From NCBI GenBank assembly GCA_910586425.1, contig CAJUHL010000090.1, forward strand, positions 1-6,158: a DNA stretch of 6,158 nucleotides. Direction: 5' to 3'. Both the position numbers and the translations under genes were made by a program. This document shows, in pieces, positions 1-6,158 of this stretch. Below the pieces are notes generated by a model, which saw nothing but the letters and a program-made list of their open reading frames with translations, made no database searches and had not been told where the DNA came from. Source of the DNA: an uncultured Bacilli bacterium. GTDB taxonomy: Bacteria; Bacillota_I; Bacilli_A; RF39; UBA660. Numbering within the stretch: position 1 is the stretch's first letter; the number at the start of each line of letters is the position of its first letter.

Positions 1-775
1 AGTATACCATTACTAAAGTTTTTTGTGTCTATATATCTATACTAACACCAAGTTTTAAATTGCAACCATTAAATGTTTTATACTCTAAAGGACTTAAAAT
101 GTTATCTTTTGTTAATCCATTTGCGATTTTTTCCATTCCATAACCTTTATTATATTCCTCAAATATACGAACAACATTATCTGTAACTTGTGGATCAATC
201 AATAAATGATTTTTATTTTCAGGATCTTTCATATAGCCATAAGGAGCAAAACTTCCTGTATATTGACCTTTAGACCTTTTAGATTTAAAAGTTTCACGAA
301 TGTTTAATGAAGTATCTTCAAGCATCCATTCATCTTTCATAGCAGTTATTTGACTTGTTTTCTTTGTTTCAACTTTTGTATTATCAATTCCCTCAAGTTT
401 AGTAACAAATCTAATATCCCATTGTTTAAATAAATTATGAACGTACTTATTTACTAGTTCCATATCACGAGCAAATCTTGCTTGTGTCTTTACCAAAACA
501 ACATCAACATTTCCAGCCTCGCATTGTTTAATCATTTTATTAAAGTTAGGACGATCTCTGTCAGCTCCTGAAAAATCTTCATCATCATAGATACCAACGA
601 CTTCCCAACCTTGCTCATCAGCATATTCTCTTAACATTAATTCTTGATTCTTAATACTTTCTGATCTTTCTTCTGGAGTTAATTTATCTAAATCTTCTTT
701 TGATAATCGTAGATATAAAACCACCCTTATTACATTATCAACAATACGACTTACTGTTTTAATTATTTTACTCAT
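1..775 (-). pseudogene. Large serine recombinase, partial, interrupted by an in-frame TAG
   Basis: This is a site-specific recombinase of the large serine type, which cuts and rejoins DNA to integrate or excise mobile elements. From the ATG at 773-775, 248 codons are read before TAG at 29-31. The resolvase catalytic domain is at the N-terminus: YLRLSKED carries the putative nucleophile Ser25, followed by DDEDFSGADRDRP and the Arg-containing QARFARD. The central 'recombinase' domain follows (SLNIRETFKSKRSKGQYTG, then SFAPYGY). The ATG is preferred over the upstream TTG at 818-820 because AAGGAG lies 10 nt before it. Family members are usually around 500 residues, so the C-terminal zinc-ribbon and coiled-coil parts are missing. 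Immediately after the TAG, the same frame reads TQKNFSNGI to the window edge, and FSNGI fits the expected continuation. I therefore infer a nonsense mutation in a longer gene, not a natural end. The active site looks preserved, but the truncated product would lack DNA-binding parts. Confidence 0.85.
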
Positions 776-785
776 AAAAACACGT

Positions 786-791
786 CTCCTT
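786..791 (-). promoter_or_regulatory. Ribosome-binding site fixing the recombinase start
   Basis: AAGGAG reads on the minus strand 10 nt before the ATG at 773-775. The spacing is on the long side. The alternative TTG start at 818-820 has no comparable site, so the ATG is chosen. Confidence 0.7.
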
Positions 792-840
792 ATTTTTAAT
801 CGTAAAAATAACTTCCACAATAAAGTTATAACGTGCTATC

Positions 841-1005
841 TTAAACATTACAGCCCCCATAAGTAGATTTTTCTATTTTAATAACTGTTTTAAAAAACTT
901 TCTATTAAATATATCTTTCAATTCATTTTCTGTTGGATTTTCTTTGTTTGTTTTAAATTCTTCTGAATATATATAATTACATTTTTTAACCTTTTTATTA
1001 TCTAT
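841..1005 (-). pseudogene. Short lysine-rich ORF before the recombinase, with ATA in place of a start codon
   Basis: A 54-codon frame precedes the recombinase on the same strand. It reads approximately (M)DNKKVKKCNYIYSEEF, then KTNKENPTENELKDIFNRKF, then FKTVIKIEKSTYGGCNV, and ends in TAA at 841-843. It looks like real protein: hydrophilic, Lys/Glu/Asn-rich, with an amphipathic helix-like middle (ELKDIFNRKFFKTVIKIEK) and no membrane segment. There is no ATG, GTG or TTG at its head. AAAGGGGG at 1013-1020 sits 7 nt before an ATA codon at 1003-1005, the same spacing used by the 1251-2066 gene, so I infer that an ATG decayed to ATA. Initiation at ATA or at ATT (1006-1008) is possible but rare. 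An in-frame TAA at 1009-1011 blocks any longer N-terminus. Short basic ORFs before serine recombinases are common in Bacillota mobile elements and may act as accessory or excision factors; that role is a guess here. Confidence 0.55.
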
Positions 1006-1012
1006 AATTTAA

Positions 1013-1020
1013 CCCCCTTT
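1013..1020 (-). promoter_or_regulatory. Strong ribosome-binding site before an ATA codon
   Basis: AAAGGGGG on the minus strand lies 7 nt before ATA at 1003-1005. A strong, well-placed site with no normal start codon behind it supports either start-codon loss or use of a rare start. Confidence 0.5.
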
Positions 1021-1028
1021 CAAATAAA

Positions 1029-1045
1029 AAAACTATATTAGTTTT
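1029..1045 (-). repeat. Palindrome in the leader of the small ORF/recombinase unit
   Basis: AAAACTA and TAGTTTT form perfect 7-bp arms around a 3-nt centre. On the minus strand the second arm runs into a stretch of seven T residues. It sits between the promoter candidates (1062-1103) and the ribosome-binding site at 1013-1020. It could be a repressor operator or a weak, AT-only attenuator hairpin. With a single G-C pair per arm, chance in AT-rich DNA is also possible. Confidence 0.35.
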
Positions 1046-1061
1046 AGTTAAATCTATTCCT

Positions 1062-1103
1062 AATATAGCATATAAATTCTATCTTTTTAAATTTCTTTAT
1101 CAA
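1062..1103 (-). promoter_or_regulatory. Promoter region for the small ORF and recombinase
   Basis: Two overlapping sigma-A-type candidates are visible on the minus strand. One is TTGATA (1098-1103), a 16-nt spacer and TAGAAT (1076-1081), with each box one base off consensus. The other is TTAAAA (1085-1090), 17 nt and an extended -10, TG-C-TATATT (1062-1070). Both point at the small ORF, leaving a leader that holds the 1029-1045 palindrome. The first pair is the better match. Confidence 0.5.
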
Positions 1104-1250
1104 AAAACAAAAGCTTTATCTTATACTTTTTTAATCCCTGTTCATTCTATTTTTCATTTGATACTAATAATAAAATCTCAACTTTTAGTCGTTTTAGGTA
1201 TAATAAATTTTATTCATTACTTATTACTATCTTATCCGATATAACACTTT

Positions 1251-2066
1251 TTATAAATAAGTAACATTCCTTTCAATAACTAAATTCGGATATTTTTTAA
1301 CCAATACTTTTTCCATTTCACTAGTTTGCTTGTATTCTTGCATAAATTCATCGCCTATTAATCTACATTCTATTTCTGGGTGTATTTCTTCAAAATCATT
1401 TTCACTTAATCCATAATCATCCATAAACAAGTTATGAATACGTGAAGTTATTTCCATTATTTTTTCTTGTGTTTCACTAGGCTGATGTCGATTTGTTAAC
1501 TCTGATAAAATTGATTCGTATTTTTTAATACTACTGGGTATTATATATTTTTTCCTATATTGACGATCACACGCTTCATATTCTTTATGCAATTCAATTA
1601 TTTTTTTGCTTATTCTATCCATTTCTAAAATTCTTTTTTCTTCACTCCATATTGTTTGAAATAAATATATCTTTCCAATTTGTACTGTTTTATACTCACA
1701 TGGAGTTTCTGCATTTTTATACCAAAATAAATTTGTAGTTGGACCAAATTTATAATTACCAGATAACTTAATACCATAAGACACTTCGTTTGGAAAATTA
1801 CTACTGACAAAATTACCAGATTCTCTTTGTCTATAAAAAATCTTATTTGCTCTTGCACATATATTATAGATTGCTATATCTTTATAAATATCGATTCCAC
1901 TTAATATTTTTCTTTGAGCTTCTGTAATATTTTCACCTCTAATTGCTGAAAATTCTAAATTAATTAAAGAAGTTAAATACTTCATTATAAAATCAGATAG
2001 TATACCATTATAAGCCTTAAGTTCCTCCATTAATTTTTTTCTTGTCATCATTTCATTACGACACAT
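1251..2066 (-). CDS. Hypothetical protein, 271 residues, family not recognised
   Basis: I do not recognise this protein and assign no function. It starts at ATG 2064-2066, 7 nt after GAGGGGG (2074-2080), and ends in TAA. It has no signal peptide and no clear membrane helix, so it is probably cytoplasmic. The N-terminus (MMTRKKLMEELKAYNGIL) looks helical. A middle part rich in aromatics, Gly and Asn (about residues 80-130) may be beta-rich. It is followed by a charged helical stretch (about 140-215: EEKRILEMDRISKKIIELHK) that could form a coiled coil, and an acidic segment near 215-240 (DDYGLSENDFEEIHPEIE). Single cysteines are scattered rather than in paired zinc-binding motifs. It has its own promoter, lies on the same strand as the recombinase with 245 bp between them, and is divergent from the transposase remnant. 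The frame is intact and shows no decay, unlike its neighbours. It may be mobile-element cargo, but that rests only on position. Confidence 0.8.
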   Translation of the reverse strand: MCRNEMMTRKKLMEELKAYNGILSDFIMKYLTSLINLEFSAIRGENITEAQRKILSGIDIYKDIAIYNICARANKIFYRQRESGNFVSSNFPNEVSYGIKLSGNYKFGPTTNLFWYKNAETPCEYKTVQIGKIYLFQTIWSEEKRILEMDRISKKIIELHKEYEACDRQYRKKYIIPSSIKKYESILSELTNRHQPSETQEKIMEITSRIHNLFMDDYGLSENDFEEIHPEIECRLIGDEFMQEYKQTSEMEKVLVKKYPNLVIERNVTYL

Positions 2067-2098
2067 AATAATTCCCCCTCGTAAAATAGATATTACAT

Positions 2099-2127
2099 AT
2101 ATTACAATATATATTTTTTTTTGTAAA
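2099..2127 (-). promoter_or_regulatory. Promoter of the 271-residue hypothetical gene
   Basis: TTTACA (2122-2127), a 17-nt spacer containing a run of A, and TAATAT (2099-2104) read on the minus strand. They lie about 30 bp ahead of the start codon, just before GAGGGGG at 2074-2080. The upstream edge lies only a few bases from the transposase remnant that begins at about 2136 on the other strand. Confidence 0.6.
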
Positions 2128-2135
2128 TAGAACAG

Positions 2136-2591
2136 ATGGCAAAAGTAGGAAAAATCATGAAAAATATGATTGATTTCGCCCTTTTCTTCTTATGACTGGT
2201 GGTGTTCCTTCTATCCAAACTTATGAAAGAATTTTCTCACCTATTCATCCTAAAGAATTAGAAACAATCTTAACAGATTTTTATGAAAAGCAAAAATCTC
2301 TAAACGTCTTAAATGCCTATTCTAATAAATATGGAATATTTTTAGCTAGTGAAATGATTCTTGATAAAACTAACTCTTCACTACCATTTCTATTATTTTA
2401 AAACGATTAAAGATACCATTATCACTTGGGATACATTAAATCTCCAAAAAGAAAATATAAAATTTGTAATTGATAAAAAAGGAGATTATGTGGTTCCAAT
2501 GCTTTTTCATGATTTTTTCCTATGGCAAAAGCTTTTTAAAGTTCTATTTTATAAGAAATTAGAAAGCTATTTTTACGATTTGAGTTTTTAA
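2136..2591 (+). pseudogene. ISAs1-family transposase remnant, frameshifted and internally deleted
   Basis: Three fragments in changing frames line up with the ISAs1-type DDE transposase layout. First, ATG at 2136 reads MAKVGKIMKNMIDFALFFL and stops at 2193. Second, another frame from about 2192 reads MTGGVPSIQTYERIFSPIHP, matching the 'GIPSHDTF.RVFS..DP' segment of the family, then KQKSLNVLNAYSNKYGIFLA and the EKSN-like DKTN before TAA at 2399-2401. Third, frame changes again near 2400 and reads KDTIITWDTLNLQKENIK, then VIDKKGDYVVP, matching the 'TIDALGTQK...GGDYVLALKGNQ' segment, and later FYKKLESYFYDLSF. The segment carrying the first catalytic Asp (DGK) is missing between TDFY and EKQKS, and the C-terminal third with the final acidic residue is absent. 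No ribosome-binding site or clear terminal inverted repeats were seen. It cannot encode an active transposase. Confidence 0.75.
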
Positions 2592-2602
2592 AGAAATCTT
2601 GT

Positions 2603-3043
2603 TATGTAGCAACTGGTCCTACTGGGCCTAATCCACCAATATGCTACGTTAACTATAGTTCATCTATTACTAATAATCATCTTGCCATACAAGATACCAA
2701 AACATTTAATTCAAATGGAGAATTTTCTGCTAATGGAAATCAATTAAGCGTTCATTCAGGAACTTATGAAGTCACATTTTGTGGAAAAATAGAAGCCAAT
2801 GGATCATTTCAAAATAATATAACGGTTTCATTGCAAGAAAGTTTGGGGGGTGGATTTTCCCAACCCGTTGAAGGCATGACTATCGTTTTACCGAAAGGAA
2901 CAGAATGTATGCATTTTTCAGAAACAAGAATCATTAATTTTAGTGCCGACGAAGATTTAATTGTCATTATCACAAACAATAATGCAAGTTCAGTTACTAT
3001 ATCCATGGGATCACTAATATTGAAAAAAATATTAGTAAATTAA
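2603..3043 (+). pseudogene. Collagen-like surface protein, 5'-truncated: end of the Gly-X-Y stalk plus C-terminal domain
   Basis: About 146 codons remain. The first recognisable part is VATGPTGPNPP, the last Gly-X-Y repeats of a collagen-like stalk. It is followed by an approximately 130-residue beta-rich domain: ICYVNYSSSITNNHLAIQ, FSANGNQLSVHSGTYEVTF, ITVSLQESLGGGFSQPVEG, and SVTISMGSLILKKILVN before TAA at 3041-3043. Alternating hydrophobic strands resemble the C1q/TNF-like trimerising tips of BclA-type and other bacterial collagen-like proteins; that assignment is from general pattern. The frame is open upstream only to 2555 and has no usable start or ribosome-binding site. The upstream sequence belongs to the ISAs1 remnant. 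I infer that the N-terminus and most of the stalk were lost when the insertion sequence or a recombination event joined here. The intact domain suggests recent truncation, or a surviving copy elsewhere that could recombine with it. Confidence 0.7.
3013..3036. repeat. 9-bp inverted repeat at the 3' end of the collagen-like frame
   Basis: ACTAATATT and AATATTAGT are perfect arms around a 6-nt A-rich loop, just before the stop codon. It is coding sequence (SLILKKILV) and has no following T-run on the plus strand, so it is not called as a terminator. Confidence 0.4.
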
Positions 3044-3048
3044 AGTAT

Positions 3049-3103
3049 AAAAATTGTACAAATGAAAACCACTTAAGTATCATCCTAGGTGGTTTTCATT
3101 TGT
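3049..3103 (-). terminator. Strong 15-bp stem-loop between convergent genes
   Basis: The arms at 3058-3072 (ACAAATGAAAACCAC) and 3089-3103 are perfect reverse complements around a 16-nt loop, part of which can pair further. Read on the minus strand, the stem is followed within a few bases by five T residues (complement of 3049-3053), which fits a Rho-independent terminator for the leftward COG2426 gene. On the plus strand the tail (TCATTATAAATATTT) is less T-rich, so termination of the collagen-like gene is possible but weaker. Confidence 0.7.
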
Positions 3104-3183
3104 TCATTATAAATATTTCTAAATAAATCCTTCTTATAAAACATCTCATAAATAGACAGAATAACAATAAAAGGCCCCAAGAC

Positions 3184-3699
3184 TTAATGTAGCACCAATC
3201 CCAAAATCCCATAGGACATCACAAGCATAATCACCCCTGCAAGTACTACACCTAAAATGGAAGCAAGCAAGGCTTTTTTCTTATCCATATCAATCATGGA
3301 TGCAATCAAGGTTCCAGTCCATGCTCCAGTTCCAGGCAACGGAATTCCTACGAAGAACAAAAGGCCCCAAAACTGAACGTGTTCAATTTTTTCTTTTTTA
3401 GCAAGTGCTTTATGTTCTAATTTTGTAATCAAAGGTTCCACTCGTTTCCATTTTTTAAGTCGATCAAAAAGGGGTGTGATAAACCATAAAATAAATGGAA
3501 TAGGGAGAATATTTCCAATCAAACATACAAGAAAAGCAACCACAGGATTTACATTCAACAAACTTGCCGCAAGAATTCCACCTCTTAATTCTAAAATAGG
3601 AAAACAAGAAATTAAAAAAATTGTTAACTCTTTTCCAAATGGAATATTACTAATTCCACTCAATAAATTCAAAAAAGATTCCACTAAATTTTCTACCAT
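3184..3699 (-). CDS. COG2426 / small multi-drug export family membrane protein (PF06695)
   Basis: This 171-residue integral membrane protein has the hallmark motifs of the family named 'small multi-drug export protein': ELRGG at residues 37-41 and PLPGTGAWTG at 120-129. Hydrophobic segments lie near 25-48, 52-78, 110-135 and 143-170, with a basic cytoplasmic-type loop (KKWKRVEPL...KALAKKEKIEH) between the second and third. The paired re-entrant-like motifs recall the DedA-type fold. The family name is historical and the transported substrate is not established, so I make no export claim. Start: ATG 3697-3699, 5 nt after GGGTGAT (3705-3711); the TTG at 3703-3705 overlaps that site and is rejected. 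The length is normal for the family. It has a promoter candidate in the 64-bp gap after the DUF421 gene and ends before the strong stem-loop at 3058-3103, so it may be transcribed alone or by read-through from DUF421. Confidence 0.88.
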   Translation of the reverse strand: MVENLVESFLNLLSGISNIPFGKELTIFLISCFPILELRGGILAASLLNVNPVVAFLVCLIGNILPIPFILWFITPLFDRLKKWKRVEPLITKLEHKALAKKEKIEHVQFWGLLFFVGIPLPGTGAWTGTLIASMIDMDKKKALLASILGVVLAGVIMLVMSYGILGLVLH

Positions 3700-3704
3700 A
3701 ATCA

Positions 3705-3711
3705 ATCACCC
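3705..3711 (-). promoter_or_regulatory. Ribosome-binding site fixing the COG2426 gene start
   Basis: GGGTGAT on the minus strand matches the anti-Shine-Dalgarno extension GGTGAT and is 5 nt from ATG 3697-3699. It overlaps the competing TTG codon. Confidence 0.7.
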
Positions 3712-3719
3712 TTACATCA

Positions 3720-3756
3720 TATGATAATATTTTATCATAGATAAGTGGTATTTCAA
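3720..3756 (-). promoter_or_regulatory. Promoter of the COG2426 gene with overlapping palindrome
   Basis: On the minus strand TTGAAA (3751-3756), a 16-nt spacer and TAAAAT (3729-3734) form a sigma-A-type promoter in the 64-bp gap. A 7-bp inverted repeat, TATGATA (3720-3726) and TATCATA (3733-3739) with a 6-nt loop, straddles the -10 box. It could be an operator, or chance in AT-rich DNA. Confidence 0.5.
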
Positions 3757-3763
3757 AATAGAC

Positions 3764-4393
3764 TTATAAAAGTTCCTCTTTTTTGATTACAAATAATTTA
3801 TTTTGAGTATAAAAAGCATAAAATACATTTTCAAGAGTAACATTTTGTTTTTGGAGCATATGCAATATCCACTCCTTATCTTTTTTCAATTCTGGCAGTA
3901 TTTTTTCTTGAATCACACCATCTAAAATAATAGGCAATGGATAATCTTTCGTATTTTGAAAAACTGATAAATCGCCACTCGTTTCCAAAACCGCATAATC
4001 GACTTCCTCAATACTTTTAATTCCTTCCCCACGTAATTGTGTAATCAAATCATCTAATGTATAACGTAGTTTACTCATCGCACTAAAATTGACTTTCCCA
4101 TTTTTAATAATAACGGTTGGATGACCATCAATAAAATTTCGAAATTTATCACTTTTTAAGCTCAAATAACTAATTGCAATTTCCGATGCAACCAAAACCA
4201 AAATAGGAACAACCGAAATCCAAATAGACTTATTGGGCTCCTCTATCGAAAGCGCTGCCAATTCCGCAACCAAAACTGTTACAATCAAGTCACCGATCCC
4301 AAGTTCACCAATCTCTTTTTTTCCCATCAAACGGTACACAAAAATAATGAAAAAATATAAGAATAATGTTTTTGCCATCAAAATAAAGTACAT
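3764..4393 (-). CDS. DUF421 membrane protein, YrbG/YetF-like
   Basis: This 209-residue protein has the DUF421 layout: three N-terminal transmembrane segments (about residues 3-20, 34-52 and 58-78) followed by a soluble cytoplasmic domain. Family-typical features are RLMGKKEIGE (21-30), LGIGDLIVTVLVAELA (31-46), the FIDGHPTVIIKNGK beta strand pair (87-100), TLDDLITQLR (112-121), VDYAVLETSGDLSV (131-144) and PLPIILDG (152-159). It most resembles Bacillus subtilis YrbG among the paralogues I recall. YetF-like members are spore or envelope proteins of poorly defined function, and no enzymatic activity is claimed. Start: ATG 4391-4393, because GGGTGAT (4398-4404) is correctly spaced for it; the GTG at 4400-4402 lies inside that site. 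The gene is divergent from the TIGR04086 gene across a 74-bp gap and 64 bp upstream of the COG2426 gene on the same strand. Confidence 0.88.
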   Translation of the reverse strand: MYFILMAKTLFLYFFIIFVYRLMGKKEIGELGIGDLIVTVLVAELAALSIEEPNKSIWISVVPILVLVASEIAISYLSLKSDKFRNFIDGHPTVIIKNGKVNFSAMSKLRYTLDDLITQLRGEGIKSIEEVDYAVLETSGDLSVFQNTKDYPLPIILDGVIQEKILPELKKDKEWILHMLQKQNVTLENVFYAFYTQNKLFVIKKEELL

Positions 4394-4397
4394 ATGA

Positions 4398-4404
4398 ATC
4401 ACCC
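4398..4404 (-). promoter_or_regulatory. Ribosome-binding site fixing the DUF421 start
   Basis: GGGTGAT is 4 nt (6 nt from the GGTG core) before ATG 4391-4393 and contains the rejected GTG at 4400-4402. The rest of the 74-bp divergent gap (4394-4467) must hold promoters for both flanking genes, but I see no convincing -35/-10 pair on either strand. Confidence 0.65.
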
Positions 4405-4467
4405 ATTTTCTTATGTGCCAATCATATTATTTTATTCAATTTCATATACCTTATTAGGAGGAATCGT

Positions 4468-4845
4468 ATGAAATATTTAAAAACAAGTGCAAAAATAATA
4501 GGCATAATGGTAGCAAGTTTATTATCTTTTACACTATTGATTACTTTTTTCAACTATTTTAATATCATCGGAAAGAAAACTGTTACTATTCTTGAAATCA
4601 TAGGACCCATTCTTACTCTATTTATTGGTGGTTTTTTAATCGGAAAGAAAAGCCAACAAAAAGGATGGTTAGAAGGGCTTAAACTAGCACTCCTCTTTCT
4701 TGTATTCATTATTTTATTCAACTATTTGGGTCTTAAAAATCAGTTAGAAATAAAAAATCTAATCTACTACTTAATTTTAACAATCACTTGCATGTTTGGA
4801 AGTATGATTGGAATTAATAAAAGTGAACAAAAACAAAAGAGATAA
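4468..4845 (+). CDS. TIGR04086 (YrzE-like) small membrane protein
   Basis: This 125-residue protein has four predicted transmembrane segments (about residues 10-32, 42-60, 70-88 and 97-115), short loops, and a basic tail (KSEQKQKR) likely in the cytoplasm. The second helix ends in GGFLIGKKSQQKGWLEGL (54-71), which matches the G-x-x-x-G-(R/K)-K...GWL-x-GL signature of the TIGR04086 family found in sporulating and related Bacillota. Its function is unknown. Start: ATG with AGGAGG (4456-4461) 6 nt upstream, a textbook site. It is the only plus-strand intact gene in the window, divergent from DUF421 and convergent with tgt. In B. subtilis the homologue yrzE lies between the tgt region and yrbG, so the position supports the assignment. 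The stop codon lies inside the terminator stem. Confidence 0.82.
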   Translation: MKYLKTSAKIIGIMVASLLSFTLLITFFNYFNIIGKKTVTILEIIGPILTLFIGGFLIGKKSQQKGWLEGLKLALLFLVFIILFNYLGLKNQLEIKNLIYYLILTITCMFGSMIGINKSEQKQKR

Positions 4846-4863
4846 CATCTATCTCTTATTTTT
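4837..4863. terminator. Bidirectional terminator between the TIGR04086 gene and tgt
   Basis: AAGAGATA (4837-4844) and TATCTCTT (4850-4857) form a perfect 8-bp stem with a 5-nt loop. On the plus strand it is followed by ATTTTT, and on the minus strand by TTGTTTTTG. It can therefore end transcripts of both convergent genes. It includes the TAA stop of the plus-strand gene. About 50 bp between it and the tgt stop shows no other feature. Confidence 0.78.
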
Positions 4864-4914
4864 ATGGACAATCAACCTGATACAACGACTTTAATAGAAT
4901 GAAAATGAATATCT

Positions 4915-6087
<1,173 letters not shown>

Positions 6088-6158
6088 CTAAATTGAAAAT
6101 AGAGATAGTGTTGCCAAAGTGTGGAGATATAGAAAAAAATCATGAAAACCAAATAAAA

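Noticed and set aside
1199..1204. A perfect plus-strand TATAAT.
   Set aside because: No acceptable -35 lies 16-18 bases upstream and no plus-strand gene follows it.
1625..1858. Minus-strand open frame of 77 codons inside the hypothetical gene.
   Set aside because: It is a shadow in another frame of the 271-residue gene, without a ribosome-binding site.
1..2010. The 12-mer AGTATACCATTA occurs at 1-12 and again at 1999-2010, suggesting a direct repeat or attachment core.
   Set aside because: In both places it codes for Asn-Gly-Ile in unrelated proteins. A 12-base match is expected by chance in an AT-rich window of this size, and no matching flanks extend it.
2809..3006. Minus-strand open frame opposite the collagen-like domain.
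   Set aside because: The plus-strand frame has clear collagen and beta-domain features; the antisense frame has neither a start signal nor homology.
2136..3043. The possibility that the plus-strand fragments form one gene expressed by programmed frameshifting.
   Set aside because: The frames change more than once, internal catalytic sequence is deleted, and the parts belong to two unrelated families (transposase and collagen-like protein).
3169..3370. AAAAGGCCCCAA occurs just after the COG2426 stop codon and again inside that gene near 3359-3370.
   Set aside because: Similarity fades within a few bases on both sides. One copy codes for FWGLLFF, and no duplication boundary can be defined.
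6090..6158. Open plus-strand frame to the window end, and a resemblance of the last 45 bases to 2137-2163 (shared AAAAATCATGAAAA).
   Set aside because: There is no start codon or ribosome-binding site, it overlaps the tgt promoter, and the match is A-rich and lost without gaps. It is not enough to call a gene or a second IS end.

Overview
This is an AT-rich window using the standard genetic code: tgt ends in TGA and tryptophans are read from TGG. Strong GGAGG/GGTGAT ribosome-binding sites, a TIGR04086-type membrane protein, a YrbG-like DUF421 protein and a collagen-like surface protein all point to a low-GC Gram-positive bacterium (Bacillota). It is plausibly a Bacilli/Erysipelotrichia-like gut lineage, but the sequence does not settle the genus.

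The left half (about 1-2600) is accessory DNA in several stages of decay. On the minus strand, a promoter region near 1062-1103 precedes a 54-codon reading frame whose only well-placed start is ATA. That frame is followed by a large serine recombinase. The recombinase keeps its catalytic serine but is interrupted by an in-frame TAG, after which the same frame reopens and runs off the window. Upstream, also on the minus strand, is a 271-residue protein of unknown function with a good promoter and ribosome-binding site of its own. It is the only gene of this half that looks intact. Back-to-back with it on the plus strand are the frameshifted, internally deleted remains of an ISAs1-family transposase. 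These run directly into the C-terminal part of a collagen-like surface protein that has lost its start and most of its Gly-X-Y stalk.

The right half (about 3050-6158) is ordinary chromosomal backbone. A perfect 15-bp inverted repeat separates the collagen-like remnant from a leftward gene for a COG2426 ('small multi-drug export') membrane protein. Then come a leftward DUF421 membrane protein, a divergent rightward TIGR04086 membrane protein, and leftward tgt (queuosine tRNA-guanine transglycosylase). The last two converge on a bidirectional terminator. Genes of the tgt, TIGR04086 (YrzE) and DUF421 (YrbG) families also lie close together in Bacillus subtilis, so this looks like a conserved neighbourhood with local inversions.

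No CRISPR array, tRNA, rRNA or riboswitch was found. I did not find a convincing new multi-gene system. The best leads are the unknown 271-residue protein beside a dying recombinase, the ATA-start small frame, and the truncated collagen-like locus at the insertion-sequence scar.
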